A stretch of 64,000 nt of DNA from Methanoregula sp. (lineage in GTDB: Archaea > Halobacteriota > Methanomicrobia > Methanomicrobiales > Methanospirillaceae): NCBI GenBank assembly GCA_026625165.1, contig CP112999.1, forward strand, positions 1,302,001 through 1,366,000. The letters are read 5' to 3'. The notes below the pieces were generated by a model that did not search any database, was not told where the DNA came from, and was given only the letters and a program-made list of their open reading frames with translations. Below are positions 17,904 through 25,219 of this stretch, piece by piece. The translations under genes and the position numbers were made by a program. The stretch's first letter is position 1; every line of letters begins with the position of its first letter.

Positions 17904-19088
17904 ATGAAGATGGATCAATTCAGCAACCCAAGAGAATTGAGAGGATTAAAAATCCTGTCAGAACCGGATACGATTATTAAGACCGGCAAGAATGGGTGGG
18001 ATGTTCGGTCACAGTCAAAGGATGCATACTATCAGGTATCACGAAAGTTTGTGAGCCACGGAAAGGAAAACCGATATAGTTGGTCATGCACCTGCCCGGA
18101 TCATACGACAAGAGAGGTAATCTGTAAACACATTTTCGCCGTTCAGTTCTCCCTAAAACTTAAAGTAGATGTAGAGACTGATATTAAAGCTCAAAAAATT
18201 ATAGGTGATGAAATTGGGGTCACCTGTCCAATTTGTAAAAGCCAAAACGTCATAAAGCGCGGGATCAGAACAACCTCTTACGGTGAGATCCAGCGGTATG
18301 GTTGCCACGACTGCAACCACAGATTTGTTGTTGATAAGGGATTCAGCCGGGTTAAGTTCGATCCTAAAGTGATCACACTCACTCTTGATCTCTATTTTAA
18401 GGGAGTCTCCCTTCGGAAGATTACCGATCACATCCAGCAATTCCATGATAGGAAAGTCTGCCAGACAACGCCGATGCGCTGGATCAAGAAATATATCCAA
18501 CTGCTTGGGAAGTACGCTGAGAAGTACGAAGCTGAGGTTGGCAACATCTGGCACTCTGATGAGACAACCGTGTTCATCAAGAAGGAAGGCCAGAAGAAGT
18601 GCTATGAGTGGATCTGGAACATCATGGATGCAAAGACTCGGTATCTCCTTGCCTGCCAGATTACCGAGACACGGTTTGTAAACGATGCGCGGATACCGTT
18701 AAAGATTGCAAAGGAGACGGCCAACCGCAGACCGGATGCAATCGTTACCGATGGGTTACAGGCTTACCAGAAGGCAATCAAAGCGGAGTTTTATGATATA
18801 ACCGCACCGATCCAGAATCCCCATATCAGACTCAAAGACTTTGAGACAAAGCCAAATAACAATATCCTCGAACGGTTAAACGGGACATTCCGAGAGAGAA
18901 CAAAGGTTATGCGTTCCCTTGATAGCTCCGTAGGAGCGCAGGAGTTCGTTGCAGGAATGCAGACTTACTATAATTACATCCGACCTCATCAAGGAATCGG
19001 GGGATTAACACCGGCGCAGATGGCAAATATCCCGATCAATCTGATGGGGAATAGATGGGAAATGATGATTGGACTGGCGGTAAAATAA
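17904..19088 (+). CDS. IS6-like DDE transposase with N-terminal SWIM zinc finger
   Basis: The 394-residue protein has three parts. Residues 40-85 are a SWIM zinc finger (SCTCPDH...VICKHIF: C62, C64, C74, H76). Residues 105-140 are a zinc ribbon (CPIC and CHDC). A helix-turn-helix-like segment leads into the DDE catalytic core: D219 in HSDETT, D283 in VTDGLQAY and E323 in ILERLNGTF, with the ending NYIRPHQGIGGLTP typical of IS6-type enzymes. SWIM fusions are known in archaeal transposases. AAGGAG at 17895-17900 is only three nt from ATG 17904 but nine from ATG 17910, so the shorter form may be the real one. It is the only recombinase in the element. Confidence 0.9.
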   Translation: MKMDQFSNPRELRGLKILSEPDTIIKTGKNGWDVRSQSKDAYYQVSRKFVSHGKENRYSWSCTCPDHTTREVICKHIFAVQFSLKLKVDVETDIKAQKIIGDEIGVTCPICKSQNVIKRGIRTTSYGEIQRYGCHDCNHRFVVDKGFSRVKFDPKVITLTLDLYFKGVSLRKITDHIQQFHDRKVCQTTPMRWIKKYIQLLGKYAEKYEAEVGNIWHSDETTVFIKKEGQKKCYEWIWNIMDAKTRYLLACQITETRFVNDARIPLKIAKETANRRPDAIVTDGLQAYQKAIKAEFYDITAPIQNPHIRLKDFETKPNNNILERLNGTFRERTKVMRSLDSSVGAQEFVAGMQTYYNYIRPHQGIGGLTPAQMANIPINLMGNRWEMMIGLAVK

Positions 19089-19092
19089 TTTT

Positions 19093-19866
19093 TTAGATGA
19101 GAGCTGGAAGGATCTCCGGTCTCTCCTCCCAAAACAATACTTTATCCGAAAATTTCCTTAATTTTGGAAGTTGCCGTTTCCATACACTTATCTCATCGTC
19201 TACTTCGTCGTCCAAGAAACACAGTTTGTAAAAGTTACCATTTAGTCCCTTTAATTGAATCCAATTTACTATTGTTTTATTTGTTAGAGTTTCGGCATAC
19301 TGAGACGATTCGGAATGGAGCGCATAAGCGAAGACTGGATCTTTCTGATGTCTTTGAATTTCAAAATCTACCTTAATCCTTTCACCAGTATCAGATGTAA
19401 ATTCTTTATTTTGGGCATAGCTGATGCTATTATCCTTCAGCCATACAGAGACATCATCAATAAATGCAGACTGAACCCGTGCCTTGCTGGTGTAGATCAA
19501 ATATTGTATGGATTTTATCGCTTCAATAAAGTCCAAAATCTTCTCATACAATTCTGCCTTGTTCGAGTGAAGTATTAGTTCATCATTTTTTAATTCAATC
19601 TCGTATTGATGTATGATTGAGTCAAAATACCAATCTTGCTTTGTGTTGGGTTTGATATCCACTCCTTGTAAGAAAAGATACCCTTTTGTGCGGGTTTGAT
19701 CGGAGATCTCGATAATATCTCCAATCTCGGTTAATTGAATAGTAATCGGATCTTGGCTCGGATCTAAAAATGGAGTGACAATCTGGCATCCTGTCTTTCC
19801 CGATTTAATTTTGAATTTCTTTCCGAGATCTTTTAACAGGTTGCCAACTACGTCATCACACACCAT
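19093..19866 (-). CDS. DUF1828/DUF1829-type protein, possible toxin-antitoxin partner
   Basis: The 257-residue protein starts with a DUF1828-like half (QIVTPFLDPSQDPITIQLTE, then GDIIEISDQTRTKGYLFLQG). Its second half resembles DUF1829 (RIKVDFEIQRHQKDPVFAYAL). Such proteins are common on phages and mobile elements, and their biochemical role is not settled. The ATG at 19866 lies one nucleotide after the TAA of the preceding gene, so the two are translationally coupled. The stop is 4 bp from the transposase stop on the other strand. Family calls are from memory of the motifs. Confidence 0.7.
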   Translation of the reverse strand: MVCDDVVGNLLKDLGKKFKIKSGKTGCQIVTPFLDPSQDPITIQLTEIGDIIEISDQTRTKGYLFLQGVDIKPNTKQDWYFDSIIHQYEIELKNDELILHSNKAELYEKILDFIEAIKSIQYLIYTSKARVQSAFIDDVSVWLKDNSISYAQNKEFTSDTGERIKVDFEIQRHQKDPVFAYALHSESSQYAETLTNKTIVNWIQLKGLNGNFYKLCFLDDEVDDEISVWKRQLPKLRKFSDKVLFWEERPEILPALI

Positions 19867-19867
19867 A

Positions 19868-20422
19868 TTAAACCAACCCCAATGTCGGTTGAAATTTAAA
19901 ATCCTTCAAATCCACATTACATTCATTTAGAAAATCAATTAATGCTCCGTTTGCGTCATTTAATCGGATATCAATTGTAGCATAAGCGCATTTATCTCTA
20001 TAGGATGGGTGATGAAAGTGTTTGTGTGGCTCATCGATCACTATTTTTTTCCCATCGACCTTTGGATTTGGATGTGGAGTGGAATCGTCCCATCTTCTGA
20101 TAACGATATTTTTGAATAATAATGCAAATCCGTAATGAGACGTTTCTTCATTCTGATAACACCACCCCCTTATCCTCATTGGGGTTCCATCTTCTGTACT
20201 AAGTGTTATAGTGAGTTGTTGTTTTTTTCCTCGTTGATTGTCCCACCTCACCAATTGCGGACTCTGAATAATTTTTGGTGCGGTATAGAGAGCGTCTGCT
20301 TCCTCTTTAGACAGACTGAAAAAAGCCATTAATAATTCACAGATATTGAGTAATGATTTACAATATAAATTGTTTCTTAATAAATCGAAGTCCCGCGATG
20401 CAACAGTCTCATTTTTTTTCAC
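19868..20422 (-). CDS. Unknown protein (possibly DUF6978-like), first gene of pair
   Basis: This 184-residue protein has no family I can name with certainty. It may belong to DUF6978, because the stretch IRRWDDSTPHPNPKVDGK with EPHKHFHHPSYRD resembles the histidine-rich PHxH region of that group, which is often found next to DUF1828 genes. It is soluble, with no membrane segment. The GTG at 20422 is preferred because GGAGGGAC lies 5-6 nt upstream. That Shine-Dalgarno is inside the terminal inverted repeat, and the start codon lies 2 bp from the repeat's inner edge. A promoter must lie in or beyond the repeat. Toxin-antitoxin function with the next gene is inferred only. Confidence 0.6.
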   Translation of the reverse strand: MKKNETVASRDFDLLRNNLYCKSLLNICELLMAFFSLSKEEADALYTAPKIIQSPQLVRWDNQRGKKQQLTITLSTEDGTPMRIRGWCYQNEETSHYGFALLFKNIVIRRWDDSTPHPNPKVDGKKIVIDEPHKHFHHPSYRDKCAYATIDIRLNDANGALIDFLNECNVDLKDFKFQPTLGLV

Positions 20423-20448
20423 TCAAGTCCCTCCAACGCAACAGAACC
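20377..20448 (-). repeat. Right end of mobile element (bipartite inverted repeat)
   Basis: On the minus strand the 24-bp outer box (20448-20425) is identical to the left end. After a 19-nt spacer the inner box TGTTGCATCGCGGGACTT follows (20405-20388), then GATTTATTAA. The outer box contributes the ribosome binding site of the gene starting at 20422. The 8 bp beyond, CGTGAATG, repeat the bases left of 14466. Confidence 0.85.
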
Positions 20449-20456
20449 CGTGAATG

Positions 20457-20519
20457 GGTTCTGATTAGTTGGCGGGACTTTTACGGTTTTGAAAATAAGT
20501 GATAAATGACGAGACTTCC
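20457..20519 (+). repeat. Degenerate copy of the element's left end
   Basis: GGTTCTGATTAGTTGGCGGG and the next four bases (20457-20480) match the 24-bp outer box at most positions. After exactly 19 nt comes TGATAAATGACGAGACTT (20500-20517), a weakened inner box. It begins directly after the right target duplication, so the present element inserted next to an older end. Confidence 0.65.
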
Positions 20520-20593
20520 CTTATATTTTTTAATCAGGATAATATGTAGCAGAATCCACAATATATTTAAGATAAGATTTTGGATTTAATGTC

Positions 20594-20803
20594 ATGGAAT
20601 ACTTTGAATTGTTTTCCATTTTAGTAGGTGTTGCATCGTATTTTGTTCTTCGAGAAGTACTTAAAAAACATATGAATTTGACCCCAGAACAGGAATCTGC
20701 TGGTTTTTTTGCATGGTCAAATGAGAGAAAAGGTGCTCCTCTTCTTGTAATGATTGTAATATTGGTTATTGTTCTGGTATTATGCCTTATAGGATCAAGA
20801 TAA
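20594..20803 (+). CDS. Small membrane protein, unknown
   Basis: The 69-residue product has two hydrophobic segments (LFSILVGVASYFVLREVL and APLLVMIVILVIVLVLCLIG) joined by a polar loop (KHMNLTPEQESAGFFAWSNERKG). I do not recognise a family. The gene is AT-rich and lies between repeat copies at 20457 and 20809-20911, so it may be cargo left from an older insertion. No clear Shine-Dalgarno precedes the ATG. Confidence 0.45.
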   Translation: MEYFELFSILVGVASYFVLREVLKKHMNLTPEQESAGFFAWSNERKGAPLLVMIVILVIVLVLCLIGSR

Positions 20804-20849
20804 AGATTGGATTCTGTTGCATGAAGTGAGTCGAAGTTTTATGATCTGA

Positions 20850-20911
20850 GGTTCTGTTGCGTTGGAGGGACTTTTAAAAAAAGTGGGATGAGTGTTGCAT
20901 TAACGGGACTT
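20850..20911 (+). repeat. Solo copy of the element's left end
   Basis: The 24-bp outer box (20850-20873) is identical to the element's ends. It is followed by a 19-nt spacer and an inner box TGTTGCATTAACGGGACTT (20893-20911). A looser match (GGATTCTGTTGCATGAAG) begins 41 bp earlier at 20809. No right-hand partner with target duplication is seen nearby. The rest of the gap up to thiC (20912-21196) holds nothing I recognise. Confidence 0.75.
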
Positions 20912-21196
20912 TTGTCCCGAAAGAGGCGGAGGAGAGGCGGTGTCCGGTTGCAGAACTTATTTTTCTGCCCTGATTGGTAAAATGACATGATGATACCGCT
21001 GTACTGGAAGCTTCGCCGGATCGCAAAAGAAGTCAGGTTATGTTAAAATTTAATTGAGATCTTGACACAAAGACAAGGAAAACAAAAGAATTTTCCTTAT
21101 CCCAAATCAACTTTACTTGTGCTCAAAACAACTAAAATTTAGTCCAGAATCAGAAAAACGAGCCTTTATCTTGTCTTTTAAGAAAATATACAGGCT

Positions 21197-22474
21197 ATGA
21201 GTATTGTAAAAGATGCCAAACGCGGCATCGTCACCGATGAGATGAAGACCGTTGCTGCACAGGAGGGGGTCACCGAAGACTTCGTCCGTCGCAGCGTTGC
21301 CGAAGGCCACATCGTCATCCCCGTTTCCCCGTACCGCAATGTAAAAATCTGCGGGATTGGCGAAGGATTGCGCACGAAAGTGAACGCTTCGATCGGCACC
21401 TCGACCGATATTGTGGATATTCCGATGGAAGTCGAGAAGGCACGGCAGGCAGAACTCGCCGGTGCCGATACCTTAATGGAACTGTCAACCGGAGGAGATT
21501 TTGTTGAGATCCGAAAACAGGTTATCGCAAATACGAAACTATCCGTAGGGTGCGTTCCCCTTTACCAGGCATTCATCGAAGCAGCAGTAAAAGACGGTGC
21601 TGTCGTCCACATGAAAGAGGATGACCTGTTCCGGATCACCGCAGAACAGGCAAAACTCGGCACCAATTTCATGGCAATCCACACCGGTATCAACTGGGAG
21701 ACTGTCAAGCGCCTCCGGAACCAGGGCCGGCATGGTGGTCTTGTCTCCCGTGGCGGTGCGTTCATGACTGCCTGGATGCTGCATAACGAGAAAGAAAATC
21801 CGCTCTACTCGGAATTTGACTACCTGCTCGAGATCATGAAGGAGCACGAAGTCACACTTTCGATGGGCAATGGCATGCGGGCGGGTGCCGTCCACGATGC
21901 GACGGACCGGGCTGCTGTGCAGGAGCTGCTCATCAACGCAGAACTTGCAGACAAAGCGCACAACGAGGATGTCCAGGTCATTGTCGAAGGGCCCGGACAT
22001 GTACCAATCGATGAGATTGCGACAAATGTCACGTTGATGAAAAGGGTCACGAACAATAAACCGTTCTACATGCTCGGGCCGATTGTTACCGACATCGCAC
22101 CCGGTTACGATGACCGGGTTGCAGCGATCGGTGCTGCAATCTCCTCCTCTCTTGGTGCGGATTTCATCTGCTACGTGACCCCTGCAGAACACCTTGCCCT
22201 TCCGACTCCGGAGGAAGTATATGAAGGCGTCATCAGCTCCAGGATCGCCGCCCATATCGGAGACATGATCAAACTCAAAAAGACCCGGGAAGCCGACCTC
22301 GAGATGGGGCACGCCCGCCACGATCTTGACTGGGAGAGGCAGTTTGCAGTCGCAATGAATCCCTCACGGGCGCGCCAGATACGAGCCGAGAGGATGCCGG
22401 CGGATGCTGACGGGTGTACGATGTGCGGGGATTACTGCGCGATCAAAATTGTGAACCGTTATTTCAAATTTTGA
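21197..22474 (+). CDS. thiC: Phosphomethylpyrimidine synthase ThiC
   Basis: ThiC is a radical SAM enzyme that rearranges aminoimidazole ribotide to the HMP-phosphate pyrimidine of thiamin. The 425-residue protein shows conserved GIGEGLRTKVNASIGTST, HTGINW, SRGGAFM and VEGPGHVPIDEI segments. The C-terminal cluster motif is CTMCGDYC, spaced CX2CX3C, one residue shorter than the classical bacterial CX2CX4C. The length is typical of the archaeal form, which lacks the long bacterial N-terminal extension. I saw no thiamin riboswitch in the 280 bp upstream. A T-run follows at 22482-22491. Confidence 0.96.
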   Translation: MSIVKDAKRGIVTDEMKTVAAQEGVTEDFVRRSVAEGHIVIPVSPYRNVKICGIGEGLRTKVNASIGTSTDIVDIPMEVEKARQAELAGADTLMELSTGGDFVEIRKQVIANTKLSVGCVPLYQAFIEAAVKDGAVVHMKEDDLFRITAEQAKLGTNFMAIHTGINWETVKRLRNQGRHGGLVSRGGAFMTAWMLHNEKENPLYSEFDYLLEIMKEHEVTLSMGNGMRAGAVHDATDRAAVQELLINAELADKAHNEDVQVIVEGPGHVPIDEIATNVTLMKRVTNNKPFYMLGPIVTDIAPGYDDRVAAIGAAISSSLGADFICYVTPAEHLALPTPEEVYEGVISSRIAAHIGDMIKLKKTREADLEMGHARHDLDWERQFAVAMNPSRARQIRAERMPADADGCTMCGDYCAIKIVNRYFKF

Positions 22475-22480
22475 TACATA

Positions 22481-22494
22481 CTTTTTTTTTTAAA
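22481..22494 (+). terminator. Oligo-T terminator after thiC
   Basis: A run of ten T residues (22482-22491) starts 7 bp after the thiC stop. Archaeal RNA polymerase terminates at such runs without needing a hairpin. Confidence 0.5.
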
Positions 22495-22575
22495 CAATCA
22501 AGGACCCGGATGGTTTTCCGGCAACCCGATCGTCAATGCTTATAGCGCATTCCTGCCAATAGAGTACAACCTTTC

Positions 22576-23160
22576 ATGATCCAGATTCACCCGGTCCCAT
22601 CCAAGCAAACCCTGCGAAGTGCTGCAAAACAGAAGCGCAGCGCAATCCCAAAAGATGAAATCGCAGAAAAGAGCGTACGGATCTGCGACTACCTGTTTGG
22701 GTTGGTTGACGGGTGCGATCCGGTAATGGTGTATGTCTCAAAACTGCCTGAGGTCGACACACACCCGCTGATTGCAGGTCTGCTGCGCAAGGGGCGACGG
22801 GTGATTGTACCGATCATTGAGACGGATACGCGGACACTGCGGCTTTCGTATCTGATGGACCCATCCCTGCTTGTAAAAAGCACGTTCCATGTACCGGAAC
22901 CCATCGGGAATGAAATCCCCGCAAAGGCTTCAGATATCCGGACAATAATTATCCCCATGCTTGCATTCGACCGCAGGGGAAACCGACTGGGTTACGGTGC
23001 AGGATATTATGACCGGTTCCTCAAACAAAATCCCGGCGCAAAAAAGATCGGTGTCGCATTCTCCTGCCAAGAAACAGAATCTGTACCGGGGGACGAGAAT
23101 GACATCCGGGTTGACATGGTTGTCACTGAGGATGGGATTATCCACTGCACTAGAGAGTGA
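22576..23160 (+). CDS. 5-formyltetrahydrofolate cyclo-ligase family protein
   Basis: The 194-residue protein has the family signature PMLAFDRRGNRLGYGAGYYDRFL near its C-terminal third and the N-terminal basic helix KQTLRSAAKQKR. The known reaction is ATP-dependent conversion of 5-formyl-THF to methenyl-THF. Methanogens use tetrahydromethanopterin, so the real substrate may be a pterin formyl derivative, or the enzyme may be a repair enzyme. It lies 60 bp before the radical SAM gene, in the same direction. Confidence 0.9.
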   Translation: MIQIHPVPSKQTLRSAAKQKRSAIPKDEIAEKSVRICDYLFGLVDGCDPVMVYVSKLPEVDTHPLIAGLLRKGRRVIVPIIETDTRTLRLSYLMDPSLLVKSTFHVPEPIGNEIPAKASDIRTIIIPMLAFDRRGNRLGYGAGYYDRFLKQNPGAKKIGVAFSCQETESVPGDENDIRVDMVVTEDGIIHCTRE

Positions 23161-23218
23161 AACCAACTCAATATGCTCAAATAAACCCGGTTCAAACATT
23201 GTGTAGCAGGGTGGTTGT

Positions 23219-23941
23219 ACGCAGGTCAACTTCGGGGGCTTTGTCCCGCTTTCAACGGTAGACTGGAGGGGCAGGTCCGTGTGCACGGTCTTTTTCCGGG
23301 GTTGCCCGGTCCGCTGTGTATACTGCCAGAATGCCGCGATCCTCTCCGGGACCGACATGCGCCCGATAAACGAAGTGATCGATTTGATCCGCGGATCGCG
23401 GATGTTTGTCTCCGGCATCATTTTTTCCGGGGGTGAGCCCACCATGCAGAGGGATGCGCTGGTTGCGCTCTCACAAGCCTCAAAGGAGATGGGCCTTGTT
23501 GTCGGTGTCCAGACTAATGGCATCTACCCGGACACACTCGATGCACTAATTAAACGAGAACTAATCGATCGCGTAGCACTTGACATCAAGGCGCGGTGGG
23601 CTCGATATAATAACCTGATCGGTGGAAATTATGTGAAGAATGTACAGCGGTCGCTTGCCCTGTGCAGGGATGCATATGAATCACGGAAACTTCCGGAATT
23701 TGAAATCGTCGTTACCCTGTTCCGGGGATATGAGGACGAGGTACCATATATCATGGCAGAAGCAGGCGACACTGAGATCGTGCTCCAGCAGGGCGTCACC
23801 GGAGACGTGAAGCCTTTGTCGGAAGACGAGTTGAAGAAGATCGGGGACCAGATGGGCAGGGCAGTCAAGATCCGGACGCGCGAAGGAGGTGAACTGTTCT
23901 ATGAAAGTGATCGGAGTCGTCGGGCTTCCCGCAAGCGGTAA
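23219..23941 (+). CDS. Radical SAM activating protein (NrdG/PflA-like), noncanonical start
   Basis: CPVRCVYCQN is the CX3CX2C cluster of radical SAM enzymes, and FSGGEPTMQ is the SAM-binding GGE motif. The fold and length (about 240 residues) resemble activases of anaerobic ribonucleotide reductase. The first conventional start, GTG at 23279, would remove the segment NFGGFVPLSTVDWRGRS, which matches the family's usual N-terminus. That segment is open back to a stop at 23204 but contains no ATG, GTG or TTG. An ACG at 23219, behind CAGGGTGG, sits exactly where ATG is expected. The 3' end overlaps the next gene by 41 bp. Confidence 0.8.
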   Translation, partial: TQVNFGGFVPLSTVDWRGRSVCTVFFRGCPVRCVYCQNAAILSGTDMRPINEVIDLIRGSRMFVSGIIFSGGEPTMQRDALVALSQASKEMGLVVGVQTNGIYPDTLDALIKRELIDRVALDIKARWARYNNLIGGNYVKNVQRSLALCRDAYESRKLPEFEIVVTLFRGYEDEVPYIMAEAGDTEIVLQQGVTGDVKPLSEDELKKIGDQMGRAVKIRTREGGELFYESDRSRRASRKR

Positions 23942-24449
23942 AGGGGAGTTTGCGCGGATTGCAACCCAGCAGGGAGTTCCTGTGATCGTCATGGGAGACG
24001 TGATCCGGGCAGCCGTTCACAAAGCAGGCCTCACACCAGACGACAGGAACATGGGGGCAATGGCAAACAAGCTGCGGAAGGTTGATGGCATGGACGCAAT
24101 CGCAAAACTCTGTATTCCGGCAATACAGCAGCAGTCTTCCTCCATCGTCCTTGTGGATGGCATCCGTGGCGATGCAGAAGTCCGGTTATTCCGCAGGCAT
24201 TTCCCGGGTTTTGTTATGGTCGCCATCGACTCCCCGTTTGATATACGGCTTGCCCGCCTTGCCTCACGCGGGCGCTCCGATGACACCACGAGCGAAGAGT
24301 CGCTCCGGCTCAGGGATGAAAGGGAGCTCGGGTGGGGATTAGGTGCAGCGCTGTCAAAGGCAGAATACCGGCTGCAGAATGATGGCGATCTGGCAACCTT
24401 CGAGCAATCGGTTCGCAACCTTTTACAGATGATCGGGGATGACCCATGA
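23901..24449 (+). CDS. UPF0200 P-loop kinase-like protein
   Basis: The 182-residue protein has an N-terminal P-loop (VIGVVGLPASGKGEF), like dephospho-CoA and nucleotide kinases, and is of the archaeal UPF0200 type. LVDGIRGDAEVRLFRR and SRGRSDDTTSEESLRLRDERE are family blocks. The biochemical substrate is not established. GGAGGTG at 23885-23891 places the start at ATG 23901, inside the end of the radical SAM gene. Its stop overlaps the next gene's start (ATGA), so these genes form one operon. Confidence 0.85.
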   Translation: MKVIGVVGLPASGKGEFARIATQQGVPVIVMGDVIRAAVHKAGLTPDDRNMGAMANKLRKVDGMDAIAKLCIPAIQQQSSSIVLVDGIRGDAEVRLFRRHFPGFVMVAIDSPFDIRLARLASRGRSDDTTSEESLRLRDERELGWGLGAALSKAEYRLQNDGDLATFEQSVRNLLQMIGDDP

Positions 24450-25219
24450 GCCTTTCTCCCTATTTCTCCTCATCAGCAAAGGTCTGGGACTCAATTGAGT
24501 GGGTGTATGGCATCGAAGAGGCAGGATATGCCGGCTGGGAGATTGTGGCGGATGGTAACTACCGGCTAGATAATCCCGAAGCGTACAGAAAGATCGAGGA
24601 TGTTGTTGCGAGCACCGGGCTCCGTGTTTCTGTCCATGCCCCATACGGTGATCTGAACCTGGCCACGCTCAACGACCCGATCTACCGCGAATCCATCCGC
24701 CAGATCTGCACCTGCATCCGGCACGCTGCCAGGCTCACTGACAGGGTGACACTCCACCCGGGATATTTATCACCGGTCGGAAAACTGATGCCACAGAAGA
24801 TCTGGGATCTCCAGAAAGCAGCGCTCGTTGAGATAGGCAGGGTTGCGTCCGATCATTCGGTGCTTGCCTGTGTTGAGAACATGATCAGCACAAAGGAGTT
24901 TCTCTGCAGGTTCCCCGGTGAACTGATGGGCATGACGGAAGGCATAGAAGGCATTGGCATGACGTTTGATTTCGGGCACGCGAACACGGTCGGGAAAGTG
25001 AATGACTTTTTACCGTTTGTAAACAAGGCTGACCATATCCACCTTCATGACAATCACGGGATGTCTGATGAGCATCTCGCTCTCGGGGACGGTACAATCG
25101 ACTGGAACGTCGTTGGAAAAACAATCGCAGGAAACTATAGCGGGGTGACGGTGATCGAAGGGCGATCGATCGAAGAAGCAAAGATCAGTCTTGAGGTGTT
25201 CAGGAGGTATTTCACGTGA
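24446..25219 (+). CDS. TIM-barrel sugar-phosphate isomerase/AP endonuclease 2-like
   Basis: The 257-residue protein has the xylose-isomerase-like barrel pattern: VSVHAPYGDLNLA, TLHPGYLSP, VENM, MTFDFGHANT, HIHLHDNHG and VTVIEGRS. The His, Asp and Glu residues at the strand ends would bind a divalent metal. It may be an isomerase/epimerase or an endonuclease IV relative; the substrate is unknown. The start ATG overlaps the UPF0200 stop. The stop at 25217-25219 overlaps the first GTG of the tandem repeat ahead of the RNase Z gene. Confidence 0.8.
   Translation: MSLSPYFSSSAKVWDSIEWVYGIEEAGYAGWEIVADGNYRLDNPEAYRKIEDVVASTGLRVSVHAPYGDLNLATLNDPIYRESIRQICTCIRHAARLTDRVTLHPGYLSPVGKLMPQKIWDLQKAALVEIGRVASDHSVLACVENMISTKEFLCRFPGELMGMTEGIEGIGMTFDFGHANTVGKVNDFLPFVNKADHIHLHDNHGMSDEHLALGDGTIDWNVVGKTIAGNYSGVTVIEGRSIEEAKISLEVFRRYFT

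Larger units (their letters stand above)
14466..20448. mobile_element. IS6-type transposon carrying restriction-modification and other cargo
   Basis: The 5,983-bp element is bounded by 24-bp perfect inverted repeats (14466-14489 and 20425-20448) beginning GGTTCTGTTGCG, and by an exact 8-bp direct repeat CGTGAATG (14458-14465 and 20449-20456). IS6-family elements are known for ends close to GGTTCTGTTGC or GGCACTGTTGC and for 8-bp duplications, and the DDE transposase inside is IS6-like. Cargo: a type IIG restriction-modification gene, a DUF2080-type gene, the transposase, and a two-gene unit resembling a toxin-antitoxin pair. The interior is much more AT-rich than flanking DNA. All genes look intact, so the insertion appears recent. 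Confidence 0.9.

Noticed and set aside
14466-20920. CRISPR-like pattern: GGTTCTGTTGC units spaced by about 41 bp.
   Set aside because: There are only two boxes per end, with different outer and inner sequences and inverted orientation at the two ends. They fit transposon ends with 8-bp target duplication, and no cas genes are present.
20912-21196. Thiamin pyrophosphate riboswitch upstream of thiC.
   Set aside because: I could not find the conserved CUGAGA and related THI-box elements in the leader.
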